Source: Salinibaculum litoreum (GTDB taxonomy: Archaea; Halobacteriota; Halobacteria; Halobacteriales; Haloarculaceae). From it: a DNA stretch of 64,000 nt. The translations under genes were made by a program, and so were the position numbers. The notes under the pieces were generated by a model that did no database searches, was not told the origin of the DNA, and saw only the letters and a list, made by a program, of their open reading frames with translations. Below, in pieces: positions 1 through 11,841 of the stretch. Where the stretch lies: contig CP046866.1 in NCBI GenBank assembly GCA_009789175.1, positions 3,251,992-3,315,991 on the forward strand, written 5' to 3'. Within the stretch, counting starts at the first letter, position 1. The number at the start of each line of letters is the position of its first letter.

Positions 1-264
1 AACAGCCTGTGGTCGAGCGGTAACTGGCGACAGTTCGGGCAGCAAAGCCCCATACTGAACGGTCGACACAGGGGAACCGGGCGCTGAGCGGGGGTTGCTC
101 CAATCAGAGACTTCACATGGCTTCTCGTACCAATGGAAGGGACCAACCGAGTCATTCAAAAGGGTTGGCTCTCCTATGACGATATCCGCATGATTGTGGC
201 GGTGGGGCGTGTCCCGCCCGCCACGTCACATACGCCCTAGACGAAAACTTTTCGTTGATGATGG
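1..264. other. Intergenic region upstream of rRNA leader
   Basis: No gene is recognised here. A perfect 15-nt palindrome, ACGAAAACTTTTCGT, lies at 241-255 just before the first repeat copy of the rRNA leader. It could be a protein-binding site or a small hairpin; nothing else in the stretch points to a function. Confidence 0.4.
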
Positions 265-370
265 GGTCGGATGATGAGGAGTCTACCCCTGCGGTCCGCC
301 GTCAAGATGGACTCTGATGTGAGCCCTGACAGTTTGGTGATGCCATCGATTGGCGCTCAACCCGGAGGTC
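265..370 (+). repeat. rRNA leader repeat, copy 1 (partial)
   Basis: A 106-nt block starting at GGTCGGATGATGAGGAG recurs at 665-770 (exactly 400 nt downstream) with few differences, and its first part again from 1027. This copy lacks the TATA box segment that precedes the other two. Such repeats are typical of haloarchaeal rRNA leaders with several promoters. Confidence 0.85.
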
Positions 371-474
371 AGAGATTCGGGCTCATAGGATACCGAAACG
401 CTGGTGTAACTCTCTGTGGCGGTTGTTTCCCACGTTCGTGTGGAGACAAGCTACTGAGAATGAGCATTCGTCTC

Positions 475-484
475 ACATATAAAA
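475..484 (+). promoter_or_regulatory. Candidate rRNA promoter TATA box (P1a)
   Basis: ACATATAAAA matches the archaeal TATA box and recurs at the same place relative to repeat copy 3 (837-846), although it lies just outside the closely conserved repeat. Conservation at the 362-nt period supports function. No initiation data can be inferred. Confidence 0.55.
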
Positions 485-513
485 CGAAAGTGTGTGAGAG
501 TAGCGACCCTTCG

Positions 514-739
514 CAGTCACGTGGTTTAGAGTGGCAGACAACTCCAAAATCGAAGCCATTATATACCCACGTCTAATACGAATATAGCACGCAGAAGGTG
601 GCCGATGACGGGGTTACCCGTCGTGTCACCTACGACCCAGGCGAGAACGACTCGCCAACGTTGTGGTCGGATGATGAGGAGTCTACCCCTGCGGTCCGCC
701 GTCAAGATGGACTCTGATGTGAGCCCTGACAGTTCGGTG
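514..739 (+). repeat. rRNA leader repeat, copy 2 (with promoter)
   Basis: A 226-nt unit that is nearly identical to 876-1101 (offset 362 nt). It includes a TATA box (556-566), a hairpin-forming stretch around GACGGGGTTACCCGTCG and the block shared with copy 1. The tandem duplication carries promoter plus leader together, so two transcription starts probably feed the operon from equivalent sequences. Confidence 0.9.
556..566 (+). promoter_or_regulatory. Candidate rRNA promoter TATA box (P1b)
   Basis: CCATTATATAC preceded by CGAAG (BRE-like purines), inside the duplicated unit. The layout resembles known haloarchaeal rRNA promoters. Transcription would start about 25 nt downstream, near 585-590. 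Confidence 0.65.
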
Positions 740-836
740 GCGCCATCGACTGGCGCTCAATCCGGATGTCGGAACTGTGCCGGCCGTTCGACCCAGTTCG
801 TGGGAGAACGGGCCAGCGAGAATGTGACTTCAGCTC

Positions 837-846
837 ACATATAAAA
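837..846 (+). promoter_or_regulatory. Candidate rRNA promoter TATA box (P2a)
   Basis: ACATATAAAA, the equivalent of 475-484, 362 nt downstream of it. Confidence 0.55.
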
Positions 847-875
847 TGAAAATCAGTGGGATATGCACCCCCGTA

Positions 876-1101
876 CAGTCACGTGGTTTGGAATGGCAGA
901 CGATTCCAAAATCGAAGCCATTATATACCCACGTCTAATACGAATATAGCACGCAGAAGGTGGCCGATGACGGGGTTACCCGTCGTGTCACCTACGACCC
1001 AGACGAGAACGACTCGTCGACGTTGTGGTCGGATGATGAGGAGTCTACCCCTGCGGTCCGCCGTCAAGATGGACTCTGATGTGAGCCCTGACAGTTCGGT
1101 G
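876..1101 (+). repeat. rRNA leader repeat, copy 3 (with promoter)
   Basis: Second full copy of the 226-nt promoter and leader unit (see 514-739). It diverges from copy 2 after GACAGTTCGGTG, where the 16S processing-stem sequence begins. It is the promoter-bearing copy nearest to the 16S gene. Confidence 0.9.
918..928 (+). promoter_or_regulatory. Candidate rRNA promoter TATA box (P2b)
   Basis: CCATTATATAC, the equivalent of 556-566 in repeat copy 3. This is the promoter-like element closest to 16S, about 270 nt upstream of the mature 5' end. Confidence 0.65.
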
Positions 1102-1126
1102 ACATCCGATTGATGCAGCCGATGTG

Positions 1127-1134
1127 GTGTCACC
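1127..1134 (+). other. Likely 5' strand of the 16S processing stem
   Basis: GTGTCACC here is complementary to GGTGACAC at 2725-2732, downstream of 16S. In Archaea the sequences flanking 16S pair into a stem cut at a bulge-helix-bulge motif. The 8-bp match sits at the expected place; I did not fold the full stem. Two local hairpins follow (1146-1160 and 1168-1184). Confidence 0.5.
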
Positions 1135-1189
1135 AACTGACGATAGAGACATTGTGTCTCCGCCAGTCCCCGGCTCTGCCGGGGAACCC

Positions 1190-2661
<1,472 letters not shown>

Positions 2662-2777
2662 TAACGACCGGGACTGGGGTTTTACCCCAGCCCACAGACA
2701 CTGTCTGCCCGTGTGGCAGACACCGGTGACACGACGGCCGTGTCGATCGGACACCGAACTGTCAGGGCTCACGCCCT

Positions 2778-2842
2778 CGACCGATAGCTCAGTGGAAGAG
2801 CATCCGTTTCGCGAAGGCCCCGGTTCGATTCCGGGTCGGTCA
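2778..2842 (+). pseudogene. Degenerate tRNA-like element in the 16S-23S spacer
   Basis: Halobacteria normally have an intact tRNA-Ala(UGC) here. This element keeps an acceptor-type stem (GACCGA 2779-2784 with TCGGTC 2836-2841), a good D-arm (GCTC/GAGC, 2787-2801) and a perfect T-arm (CCCGG-TTCGATT-CCGGG, 2819-2835). Between the D-arm and T-arm only about 17 nt remain where about 23 are needed, so a 5-bp anticodon stem with a 7-nt loop cannot form. TTTGCAA, the expected Ala anticodon loop, is absent. It is probably not charged, but it could still guide RNase P and tRNase Z during rRNA processing (inference). Confidence 0.7.
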
Positions 2843-2943
2843 CTCTCGCGGACATCCAGTCCGCAAACCGATGCACCATCCCGTGCAAGCGCGGATGGGA
2901 AGGGTTGATACACGTACCGTTCACCACGGGCGTGTGGATGACA

Positions 2944-2964
2944 CCGTGTGTACGTGCGATCCAG
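2944..2964 (+). other. 5' strand of the 23S processing stem
   Basis: This 21-nt stretch is complementary to 6015-6035, downstream of 23S, with only two mismatches. It forms the long-range helix that encloses 23S rRNA in archaeal precursors. Confidence 0.8.
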
Positions 2965-3002
2965 GCGTCCACTGGACTCGTTCATCGAGTTCAATCGACG
3001 TC

Positions 3003-3053
3003 GTGAGTTCCATCTGGAACTCACACATTCCGTGAGTCCCCACCGGGACTCAC
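3003..3053 (+). other. Two tandem perfect hairpins before 23S
   Basis: The first hairpin is GTGAGTTCC-ATCT-GGAACTCAC (3003-3024) and the second GTGAGTCCC-CACC-GGGACTCAC (3032-3053). Each has 9 bp and a 4-nt loop, and they share the GTGAG/CTCAC base. They end about 10 nt before the 23S start, so they lie within the enclosed precursor loop. Confidence 0.75.
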
Positions 3054-3062
3054 AACCACAAC

Positions 3063-5975
<2,913 letters not shown>

Positions 5976-6014
5976 CATACCGCATTGGACTCGTTGAACG
6001 AGTCCAGGCGCAAT

Positions 6015-6035
6015 CTGGATCGCACGTGTACACGG
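6015..6035 (+). other. 3' strand of the 23S processing stem
   Basis: Pairs with 2944-2964 (19 of 21 positions). A local 9-bp hairpin, GGACTCGTT with AACGAGTCC, sits just before it at 5986-6004. Confidence 0.8.
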
Positions 6036-6039
6036 AGTA

Positions 6040-6086
6040 GACCGACCGACAATGGTCAGATCGCGGTTCGATTCCGCGAGTCGGCG
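6040..6086 (+). other. tRNA-like element abutting 5S rRNA
   Basis: A perfect T-arm (CGCGG-TTCGATT-CCGCG, 6062-6078) is followed by GTCGG (6080-6084), which can pair with CCGAC upstream (6046-6050) as a short acceptor stem. There is no anticodon arm. The element ends immediately before the mature 5S 5' end. In Haloferax volcanii a tRNA-like structure in this position is cut by tRNase Z to make the 5S 5' end; the same role is inferred here. Confidence 0.75.
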
Positions 6087-6208
6087 TTAAGACGGCCATA
6101 GCGGCGGGGTAACACCCGTACCCATCCCGAACACGGAAGTTAAGCCCGCCAGCGTTCCGGTGAGTACTGGAGTGCGCGAGCCTCTGGGAAACTCGGTTCG
6201 CCGTCTCC
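6087..6208 (+). rRNA. 5S ribosomal RNA
   Basis: 122 nt, very similar to haloarchaeal 5S: CCCATCCCGAACACGG, CCAGCGTTCCGG and GAGTACTGGAGTGCGCGAG are present. The ends pair as helix I (GACGG 6091-6095 with CCGTC 6201-6205). It is the last gene of the operon; no tRNA-Cys follows within the next 100 nt. Confidence 0.96.
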
Positions 6209-6218
6209 CATTCATACC

Positions 6219-6238
6219 GCGGTGGATTTCTCCACCGC
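6219..6238 (+). terminator. Hairpin after 5S, possible 3' end signal
   Basis: A perfect 8-bp stem GCGGTGGA-TTTC-TCCACCGC begins 10 nt after 5S. No T-run follows, so it is not a classical archaeal T-rich terminator; it may protect or define the transcript end. Confidence 0.4.
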
Positions 6239-6342
6239 ACTCATCACCCTCGCATAGTGACAACGCTCGGATAGCAGGAAGGAGAGACTCCATCCCGCCC
6301 GGCGGTGTCCTGCGAGATTTTCATACACCATTACGTGACGGA

Positions 6343-6999
6343 CTAGTCCTGCAAGGAGAGTGTCTCTTGCATCACTGCGGATTCAGCCTTTCTGAGATGT
6401 GCGGAGACTGTCGAGTCGGTAATATCGAGTTCAGCAGCCACGTCGGAGATCGTCACGGTTCGTGGAACGTCGTAGTAGCCGAGTTCGGCGGCGGTGGCAA
6501 CGACTTCGCGCTGCCGGTCGGTCAGTACTGTCTCGGGACTCCGACGCCGGTCGTACTCCCCCAGCCGTTCGACAGTGCTCTCTACGCTCTCGGGGAGTGC
6601 GGCAAGTAGCGCCCGCAAGTCCTCGGGGTCGCCAAGAGCCTCGAACACCGCAGTCCCGGTGTCCGTGTAGATGACCGGCGGGACGACGACGATGGACTCC
6701 TGTGCGAAGGCCAGAATCCATTCCCACTCTTCGCTCGTCGGGGTCGCACGGACAAACGCGTAAAACGAGTCTTCGGTGACCGGTAGCAACGTGTACTCCG
6801 AGATGGTCTCGACGTCCGCGATTCGTTCCCGGTAGGGTTCAATCGGGCCGACGACACGGAACAACACTGCGGGACGGTCCCCGAGGAACCGCCACGTCCA
6901 GAGTTCCTCCCGGTCCATCTCCGGGTGTGAGACGAGAAACTCATGCATCGGATGACGGACCTGCTCGGCGAATGCAAGTCGCACACGAAGGAACCGCAT
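6343..6999 (-). CDS. Bat-type HTH-10 transcriptional regulator
   Basis: 218 residues. The C-terminal third begins LTDRQREVVATAAELGYYDV and continues into SDVAAELDITDSTVSAHLRK, the signature of the bacterio-opsin-activator (bat) HTH-10 domain, a winged-HTH family expanded in Halobacteria. The N-terminal two thirds resemble the ligand or cofactor part of such regulators and have no recognised motif. I chose the ATG at 6999 rather than one eight codons upstream because a TATA-like TTTAAGT lies about 27 nt before it, giving a leaderless mRNA. It is divergent from the P450 gene at 7082 with only 82 bp between starts, so regulation of that gene is a reasonable guess. Confidence 0.85.
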   Translation of the reverse strand: MRFLRVRLAFAEQVRHPMHEFLVSHPEMDREELWTWRFLGDRPAVLFRVVGPIEPYRERIADVETISEYTLLPVTEDSFYAFVRATPTSEEWEWILAFAQESIVVVPPVIYTDTGTAVFEALGDPEDLRALLAALPESVESTVERLGEYDRRRSPETVLTDRQREVVATAAELGYYDVPRTVTISDVAAELDITDSTVSAHLRKAESAVMQETLSLQD

Positions 7000-7081
7000 G
7001 CTTTCGCATACGACCGCGAGCACTTAAACGGGCACGCATGGCCGCGTCAAGGCTGACTGCTCCGGGCCGACAACAACAGAT

Positions 7082-8425
7082 ATGAGCAAACACGACAACA
7101 AGCAGCCGCTCCCTCCAAAGCGGAGCGGGCTCCCGGTCCTCGGGAGCGCAGTCTCCTTTGGGAGAGACCCATACGCGTTCTACGAGGACGTGGCGAGTCA
7201 CGGCGATGTCGTCCGCTTTTCGATGGGCAGCTACGACATGGTCGGCGTCCTGCATCCCGACGCAATCGAGGACGTTCTCGTCGAGAACTTCGACTGCTTC
7301 CGAAAGCCGGACGCGGCCGGCGGTGTGGACGTGCTTGCAGACGGATTGTTACTGGCCGACGGCGAGCAGTGGCAGTCCCAGCGGACGCGTCTCCAGCCGA
7401 TGTTCTACCGGGAGCGCATCGAGACGTACGCGGAGACGATGGCAACGTATGCGGCCGCGACTGCCGACGAGTGGGTAGCAGCTGACGGCACTATCGACCT
7501 GACCGAGGCGACATCGACGTACACACTGCAAGTCCTCGGAAAGACGCTGTTTGGCGTCGACACCGACGAGCACCGCCGTGCGATCCGAGCCGGTGCTGAA
7601 GCGATTCTCGAACGGAGCAGCCAGAACCCTGTTTCGGTGGACCTCCCCAGCTGGCTGCCCACACCTAGCAACCGCCGCTACCGCCGCGGCATCGACCAAC
7701 TGGAAGGCGTCGTCGACGACCTCATCGAACAAGCAGACGAGGATGGCGACGACAAGGACATCCTGTCGCTGCTTGTCACTGCCAGCGCCCAGGAGGAAGA
7801 CGGGCCAACGGAGAGCGAGATTCGGAGCCAACTCATGACGTTCCTGTTTGCCGGCCACGAGACGAGCGCGACGGCACTGACCTGGGCACTCTACGAACTC
7901 GGCCGAAAACCGAGTGTCGCTGACCGACTGCACAGCGAGGTCGACGACGTACTGGATGGCACGACCGCCACGCTGACCGACCTGCCGGACCTGACGTACA
8001 CCGAGCAGGTGCTCAGAGAGACGCTTCGCCGGTATCCACCAGCGGCTGCCATCTTCCGGGAAGCCGACGAGGACGTCACCATCGGCGGATTCCGTGTCCC
8101 GGAGGATACCTTCGTCGTCCTCCCGCAGTTTCACGTCCACACCGACGGACGCTGGTGGGATAACCCCGACCAGTTCGACCCCTCACGGTGGGACGATATC
8201 TCCGAGCCACCGGGTGATAGGCCGGAATACTCGTATTTCCCGTTCGGTGGCGGCCCTCGCCACTGCATCGGGATGCGCTTTGCACGGATGGAACTCAAAC
8301 TCGCCCTGGCGACAATCGCACGGCGCTGTCGAATCACCCACGACCACGATACCGTCCCTATCGAGGTCGGCTCGACGGTCCACCCCGGCAATGCGGTTCG
8401 GGCGACGGTACAGCGCCGAGACTGA
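7082..8425 (+). CDS. Cytochrome P450
   Basis: 447 residues, a normal length for a soluble P450. The I-helix oxygen-binding motif AGHET is at 257-261, the K-helix ExxR pair at E313 and R316, and the heme-binding loop FPFGGGPRHCIGMRF carries the thiolate ligand C395. No N-terminal membrane anchor is evident, so it is likely cytoplasmic. The substrate is unknown; some haloarchaeal P450s act on retinal, carotenoids or other lipids, but nothing here decides that. No ferredoxin or reductase gene is adjacent. The divergent bat-type regulator is the only obvious functional neighbour. Confidence 0.93.
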   Translation: MSKHDNKQPLPPKRSGLPVLGSAVSFGRDPYAFYEDVASHGDVVRFSMGSYDMVGVLHPDAIEDVLVENFDCFRKPDAAGGVDVLADGLLLADGEQWQSQRTRLQPMFYRERIETYAETMATYAAATADEWVAADGTIDLTEATSTYTLQVLGKTLFGVDTDEHRRAIRAGAEAILERSSQNPVSVDLPSWLPTPSNRRYRRGIDQLEGVVDDLIEQADEDGDDKDILSLLVTASAQEEDGPTESEIRSQLMTFLFAGHETSATALTWALYELGRKPSVADRLHSEVDDVLDGTTATLTDLPDLTYTEQVLRETLRRYPPAAAIFREADEDVTIGGFRVPEDTFVVLPQFHVHTDGRWWDNPDQFDPSRWDDISEPPGDRPEYSYFPFGGGPRHCIGMRFARMELKLALATIARRCRITHDHDTVPIEVGSTVHPGNAVRATVQRRD

Positions 8426-9225
8426 GTGCCTATTACCGCACTACGAGTCGGTCTCTGTTCGAGTCGGACATTCGATGAGTCCTCGGAAACGCGACTCGTC
8501 TCCGAGATACCACGATGTCTTCACTTTCTTTTCACACAGCGAAAAGAGGTGACACCCCCGAATTTTCCGGAGAAGGGTGAAACAAGTCGCGACGAGCGCA
8601 CACGACTTTCGCTCGGGCTACGCTGAACTCGTGTCGTGCACAGAAGTCGTCGAGATGACAGACCGGGACGAAGACGCCGAGTAAAGACGACTGGACGGGA
8701 AAGTTCACACCACAGACCGTAGACCAGTTCCACTCGCTCGGCCCGCACGGACAGGACCGTTTCGTCTCGACACTCGGCGAAGTTGGCGAGTCAGAATGGC
8801 GTGAATCTGACGAGTTCCTCGAGCCGCTCACTGGTGGGCCTCTCTCGAAACGCCGCGTCGGATAGTACCGACTCGCCTGTACGCTTGACTGCGCCGGGGC
8901 GGTGCTGGTAGTCCACCGAATCGAACCTCGGGGCGGGGTCTCCACTGTTGTCGACGATTGATTGAACCTGAGTGTCGAACCACAAGATGGCACCGGGAGT
9001 AGTACGATTCTTTCACGCGGTGCGACGCGAGTCCCTCAACTTCGTTATGGACTTTTTGTCTGGGTGCCTGAGGAAAGGTCCGTTTTCGAGCCGTTCGACT
9101 GGGTCTGTTTTCCCGTCGTCGCCTTCGATTCCCTCCGGTCGACTGGCCCCGGGCGACCGGCGTGTCGAGGACGTCAGCGGGGGAGTCACATAAAACTACA
9201 ATAGCATTCGGCCCAAGAATGCACT
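8426..9225. other. Gene-poor region, possibly decayed coding DNA
   Basis: 800 bp without a convincing gene. Protein-like fragments occur on both strands (plus strand about 8690-8866, minus strand 8791-8985) but none has a family motif, a good start or a promoter. The fragments may be remnants of an old gene or chance open frames in GC-rich DNA. A TATA-like ACATAAAAC near 9188-9196 belongs to the next gene. Confidence 0.4.
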
Positions 9226-9921
9226 GTGACACGCGAGGCCGCACGCACGGGGTTCGAGCAGTTCGTCGACGAGGCTATCGCGTACACCCAGCGAGAGTTC
9301 GACGTGGCGCGGGCGCTTCGCAACGGTGCTCGCGGCCCGGGCAAACGACTCGTGGGCAAACTGTTGAACGATTCGGACACGCTTCGTCGGCGCGTGGTCG
9401 AACCGGAACTCGACGCCTATCGCGACCGGATTCTCCGGCAGTTCGATGTCCTGTTAGAGGCCGTCGAGAGCGGAGAGGGCGTCGATGCCTACCGTGAGCA
9501 GTTGCTCTCGACGGACTCCTACGCCGAGGCGATGCGGTCGGACCTCGGGAGTAGCCGGCGGGAAGCCATTCAGGAGGACCTGCTCGCCCGTCAGCGCAGA
9601 CTTGCGGAGGCGGTCACCCCGCTCGTCGAATCCTCGGCCGACCAGTTCTGGCCGGCCGTCGAGGCGGTCTTCGACCGCGAGCAGGCGCGGGCGCTGGTTT
9701 CCGACCACTTCGCGTTTACCGACCCGCTGCAGGAACACCGCAACGCCTTCGAGATGACGACAGCCTTCGACCCCGGTGATGTGCTGGGTGGACTCGGAGG
9801 GCTGCTCGGTGGTGGCCGTTCGGTCGAGGTGGAGTACACCGACGAGGCCGTCCGCTCGCTGCGCCGGGCCGAGCGCCGGGTTATCGCGGACACCAACGAG
9901 GAGATAGACCGGCGATTCTAG
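9226..9921 (+). CDS. Conserved hypothetical protein, helical
   Basis: 231 residues, largely charged and helical, with a short glycine-rich stretch (LGGLGGLLGGG, about residues 187-198) before a final basic segment. I recognise no enzyme motif. The GTG start at 9226 is supported by an AT-rich TATA-like element about 30 nt upstream, implying a leaderless mRNA. Its stop overlaps the stop of the convergent permease gene by 4 nt (CTAG). Haloarchaeal proteins of this kind are usually annotated as hypothetical. Confidence 0.7.
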   Translation: MTREAARTGFEQFVDEAIAYTQREFDVARALRNGARGPGKRLVGKLLNDSDTLRRRVVEPELDAYRDRILRQFDVLLEAVESGEGVDAYREQLLSTDSYAEAMRSDLGSSRREAIQEDLLARQRRLAEAVTPLVESSADQFWPAVEAVFDREQARALVSDHFAFTDPLQEHRNAFEMTTAFDPGDVLGGLGGLLGGGRSVEVEYTDEAVRSLRRAERRVIADTNEEIDRRF

Positions 9922-11798
9922 ACGCCCCAGAACAGGGCGATACCGAGCGTCGTCACGACGGCCAGCAACGCCTGTAGCGGGCCGCCGACACGCAGATAGT
10001 CGGTAAAGCGGTAGCCGCCGGGCCCGTAGACGAAGAGGTTCGTCTGGTAGCCAACGGGCGTCATAAACGCCGTCGAGGCGGCGAAGGTCACCGCGAGGAC
10101 GAAAGAGATCGGTCGGGCACCCAGTTGGACGGCAGTCTCGTAGGCGACCGGAATCATCAACACGACGCTGGCGTTGTTACTGATGACGTTGGTCAGGAGT
10201 GCAGTGACGACGTACAGCAGGGCCAGAACCCCGATGGCGGGCAGGACGGTTCCCGACTGGACGACGAGGTCCGCAATCAGGGCCGCGCCGCCGGTGCGTT
10301 CGAGCGCGATGCCAAGCGGGATGACGCCGGCGAGCAGGAAGACAACGTCCCACTGGACGGCGTCGTAGATTTCGGCGGGCTTGAGACAACCGGAGAGAAC
10401 CATCCCGAGTGCGCCCGCGAGCGCGGCCGCGGCGATGTGGACCGGGGTCAGCGCCGCCCCGAGGACGACGGCGGCGACGATGCCGATGGCGACGGGTGTC
10501 TTCGACTCCCGGAAGTCCGGCCGTTCGACCTCCTGTGCGACGATGAAGTTGGGGTTGCTGTTGAGCCGGTCGATGCTCTCGGCGGGGCCCTGGACGAGCA
10601 GCGTGTCCCCGACCCGGAGGGTCACGTCGTCCATGCGCTGGCGGAAGAGTGCGTCGCCGCGACGGATAGCCAGCACTGTCGCGTCGTAGCGCTGCCGGAA
10701 GTTCGTGCTGGCGAGTGATTCACGGACGAGTTCCGACCCCGGTGCGACGACCACTTCGACGAGATTGTGCCGTTCGGACGGGGCCTCCAGTTCTTCGTCG
10801 GTGACTGCCGCCTCGGGGACGGAATCGAGGCCGTCGATGTCCAGCAGTTCGACCAGCGTATCCCGGTCTGTCCGGAGGGCGAATACGTCACCTGCCCGAA
10901 TCGTCTTCGAGCCGAACGGCTCCATGAAGGTTCGCTCGCCGCGAATCATCTGGACGATGTCGATGTCGAGGTCGGTCTCTTGGAGCGCGTCAGCCACGGT
11001 CTGGCCGACGATTGGCGAGTCGTCCCGGACGACCACCTCGGTGAGGTACTCGCTCATCCCGAACTCGTCGGTCAGCCCCGTCTCGGGTCTGATGCGGGCC
11101 GGCGTGAGCCAGCGCCCGACCGTCAGCAGGTAGGCTGCGCCGACGATGGTCACGAGAATCCCCAACTGCGTGAACTCGAACATCGAGAACCCCTCACCAG
11201 TGCCCTGGAGCGTCCCGAAGAGGTCGCTCGCGAGGATGTTCGTCGACGTGCCGATAAGCGTCAGCGTGCCGCCGAACATCGAGGCATAGGAGAGCGCGAG
11301 TAGCAGTTTCGAGGGGGAGTTTTTGCCGCGGTGGGCGAGGTCAGTGACCATCGGCAGGAGGATGGCGACGGCAGCGGTGTTGTTGATGAACCCGGACAGC
11401 GGGCTAACGATACCGATGGTCGCCCCGAGCTGTCGACCTTCGCTGTCGCCAGTGATGCCGGCGACCCGGCGACCGAGTCGCTGGATGATACCGGTCCGCT
11501 GGACGCCATCCGAGAGGATGAACATCGCCAGCACGGTGATGGTCGCGGTACTGGCAAAGCCCGAGAGACCGCTCTCTAATGCGTCGGAGAGCGGGCCGCC
11601 TTCCCCGCGGAGGATATACAGGGGTTCAGCGAGCAGACCGGCGTCGGCCAGTCCCTGCGATATGGGGTCGACCAGCACCAGCGTGACGAGGATGGCGATT
11701 GCGGTCACATCGACCGGGACCGGCTCTGTCGCGAACAGCACCAGTGCCACGAGAATGAGCGCGAAGACGACGGCCATCGCTGGCGTGACTGGTGCCAT
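9918..11798 (-). CDS. SLC13-type anion permease with two RCK-C domains
   Basis: 626 residues. Hydrophobic segments at the N-terminal (about 1-235) and C-terminal (about 430-626) parts flank two soluble TrkA-C/RCK-C-like domains (about 250-320 and 345-415). The paired transport motifs of the DASS/SLC13 superfamily are visible: SGFINNTAAVAILLP with IGTSTNIL in the first half, and LTNVISNNASVVLMIP with TPVGYQTNLFVYGPG in the second. Members move sulfate, dicarboxylates or similar anions with sodium; the actual substrate cannot be read from the sequence. The RCK-C insert suggests ligand gating. It is convergent with 9226-9921 and lies 43 nt downstream of the helicase gene. Confidence 0.9.
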   Translation of the reverse strand: MAPVTPAMAVVFALILVALVLFATEPVPVDVTAIAILVTLVLVDPISQGLADAGLLAEPLYILRGEGGPLSDALESGLSGFASTATITVLAMFILSDGVQRTGIIQRLGRRVAGITGDSEGRQLGATIGIVSPLSGFINNTAAVAILLPMVTDLAHRGKNSPSKLLLALSYASMFGGTLTLIGTSTNILASDLFGTLQGTGEGFSMFEFTQLGILVTIVGAAYLLTVGRWLTPARIRPETGLTDEFGMSEYLTEVVVRDDSPIVGQTVADALQETDLDIDIVQMIRGERTFMEPFGSKTIRAGDVFALRTDRDTLVELLDIDGLDSVPEAAVTDEELEAPSERHNLVEVVVAPGSELVRESLASTNFRQRYDATVLAIRRGDALFRQRMDDVTLRVGDTLLVQGPAESIDRLNSNPNFIVAQEVERPDFRESKTPVAIGIVAAVVLGAALTPVHIAAAALAGALGMVLSGCLKPAEIYDAVQWDVVFLLAGVIPLGIALERTGGAALIADLVVQSGTVLPAIGVLALLYVVTALLTNVISNNASVVLMIPVAYETAVQLGARPISFVLAVTFAASTAFMTPVGYQTNLFVYGPGGYRFTDYLRVGGPLQALLAVVTTLGIALFWGV

Positions 11799-11841
11799 CA
11801 GCTACGTCAACTCACGGCCGACAGAAAAAGGCTGACAGTCG

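Noticed and set aside
265..1101. CRISPR array or satellite
   Set aside because: Three long unequal copies with promoter elements next to rRNA, not short repeats with spacers. No CRISPR-like array was seen anywhere in the window.
2778..2842. Functional tRNA-Ala(CGC) or tRNA-Arg in the spacer
   Set aside because: CGC or TCG can be read in the loop region, but no 5-bp anticodon stem with a 7-nt loop can be built from the nucleotides present.
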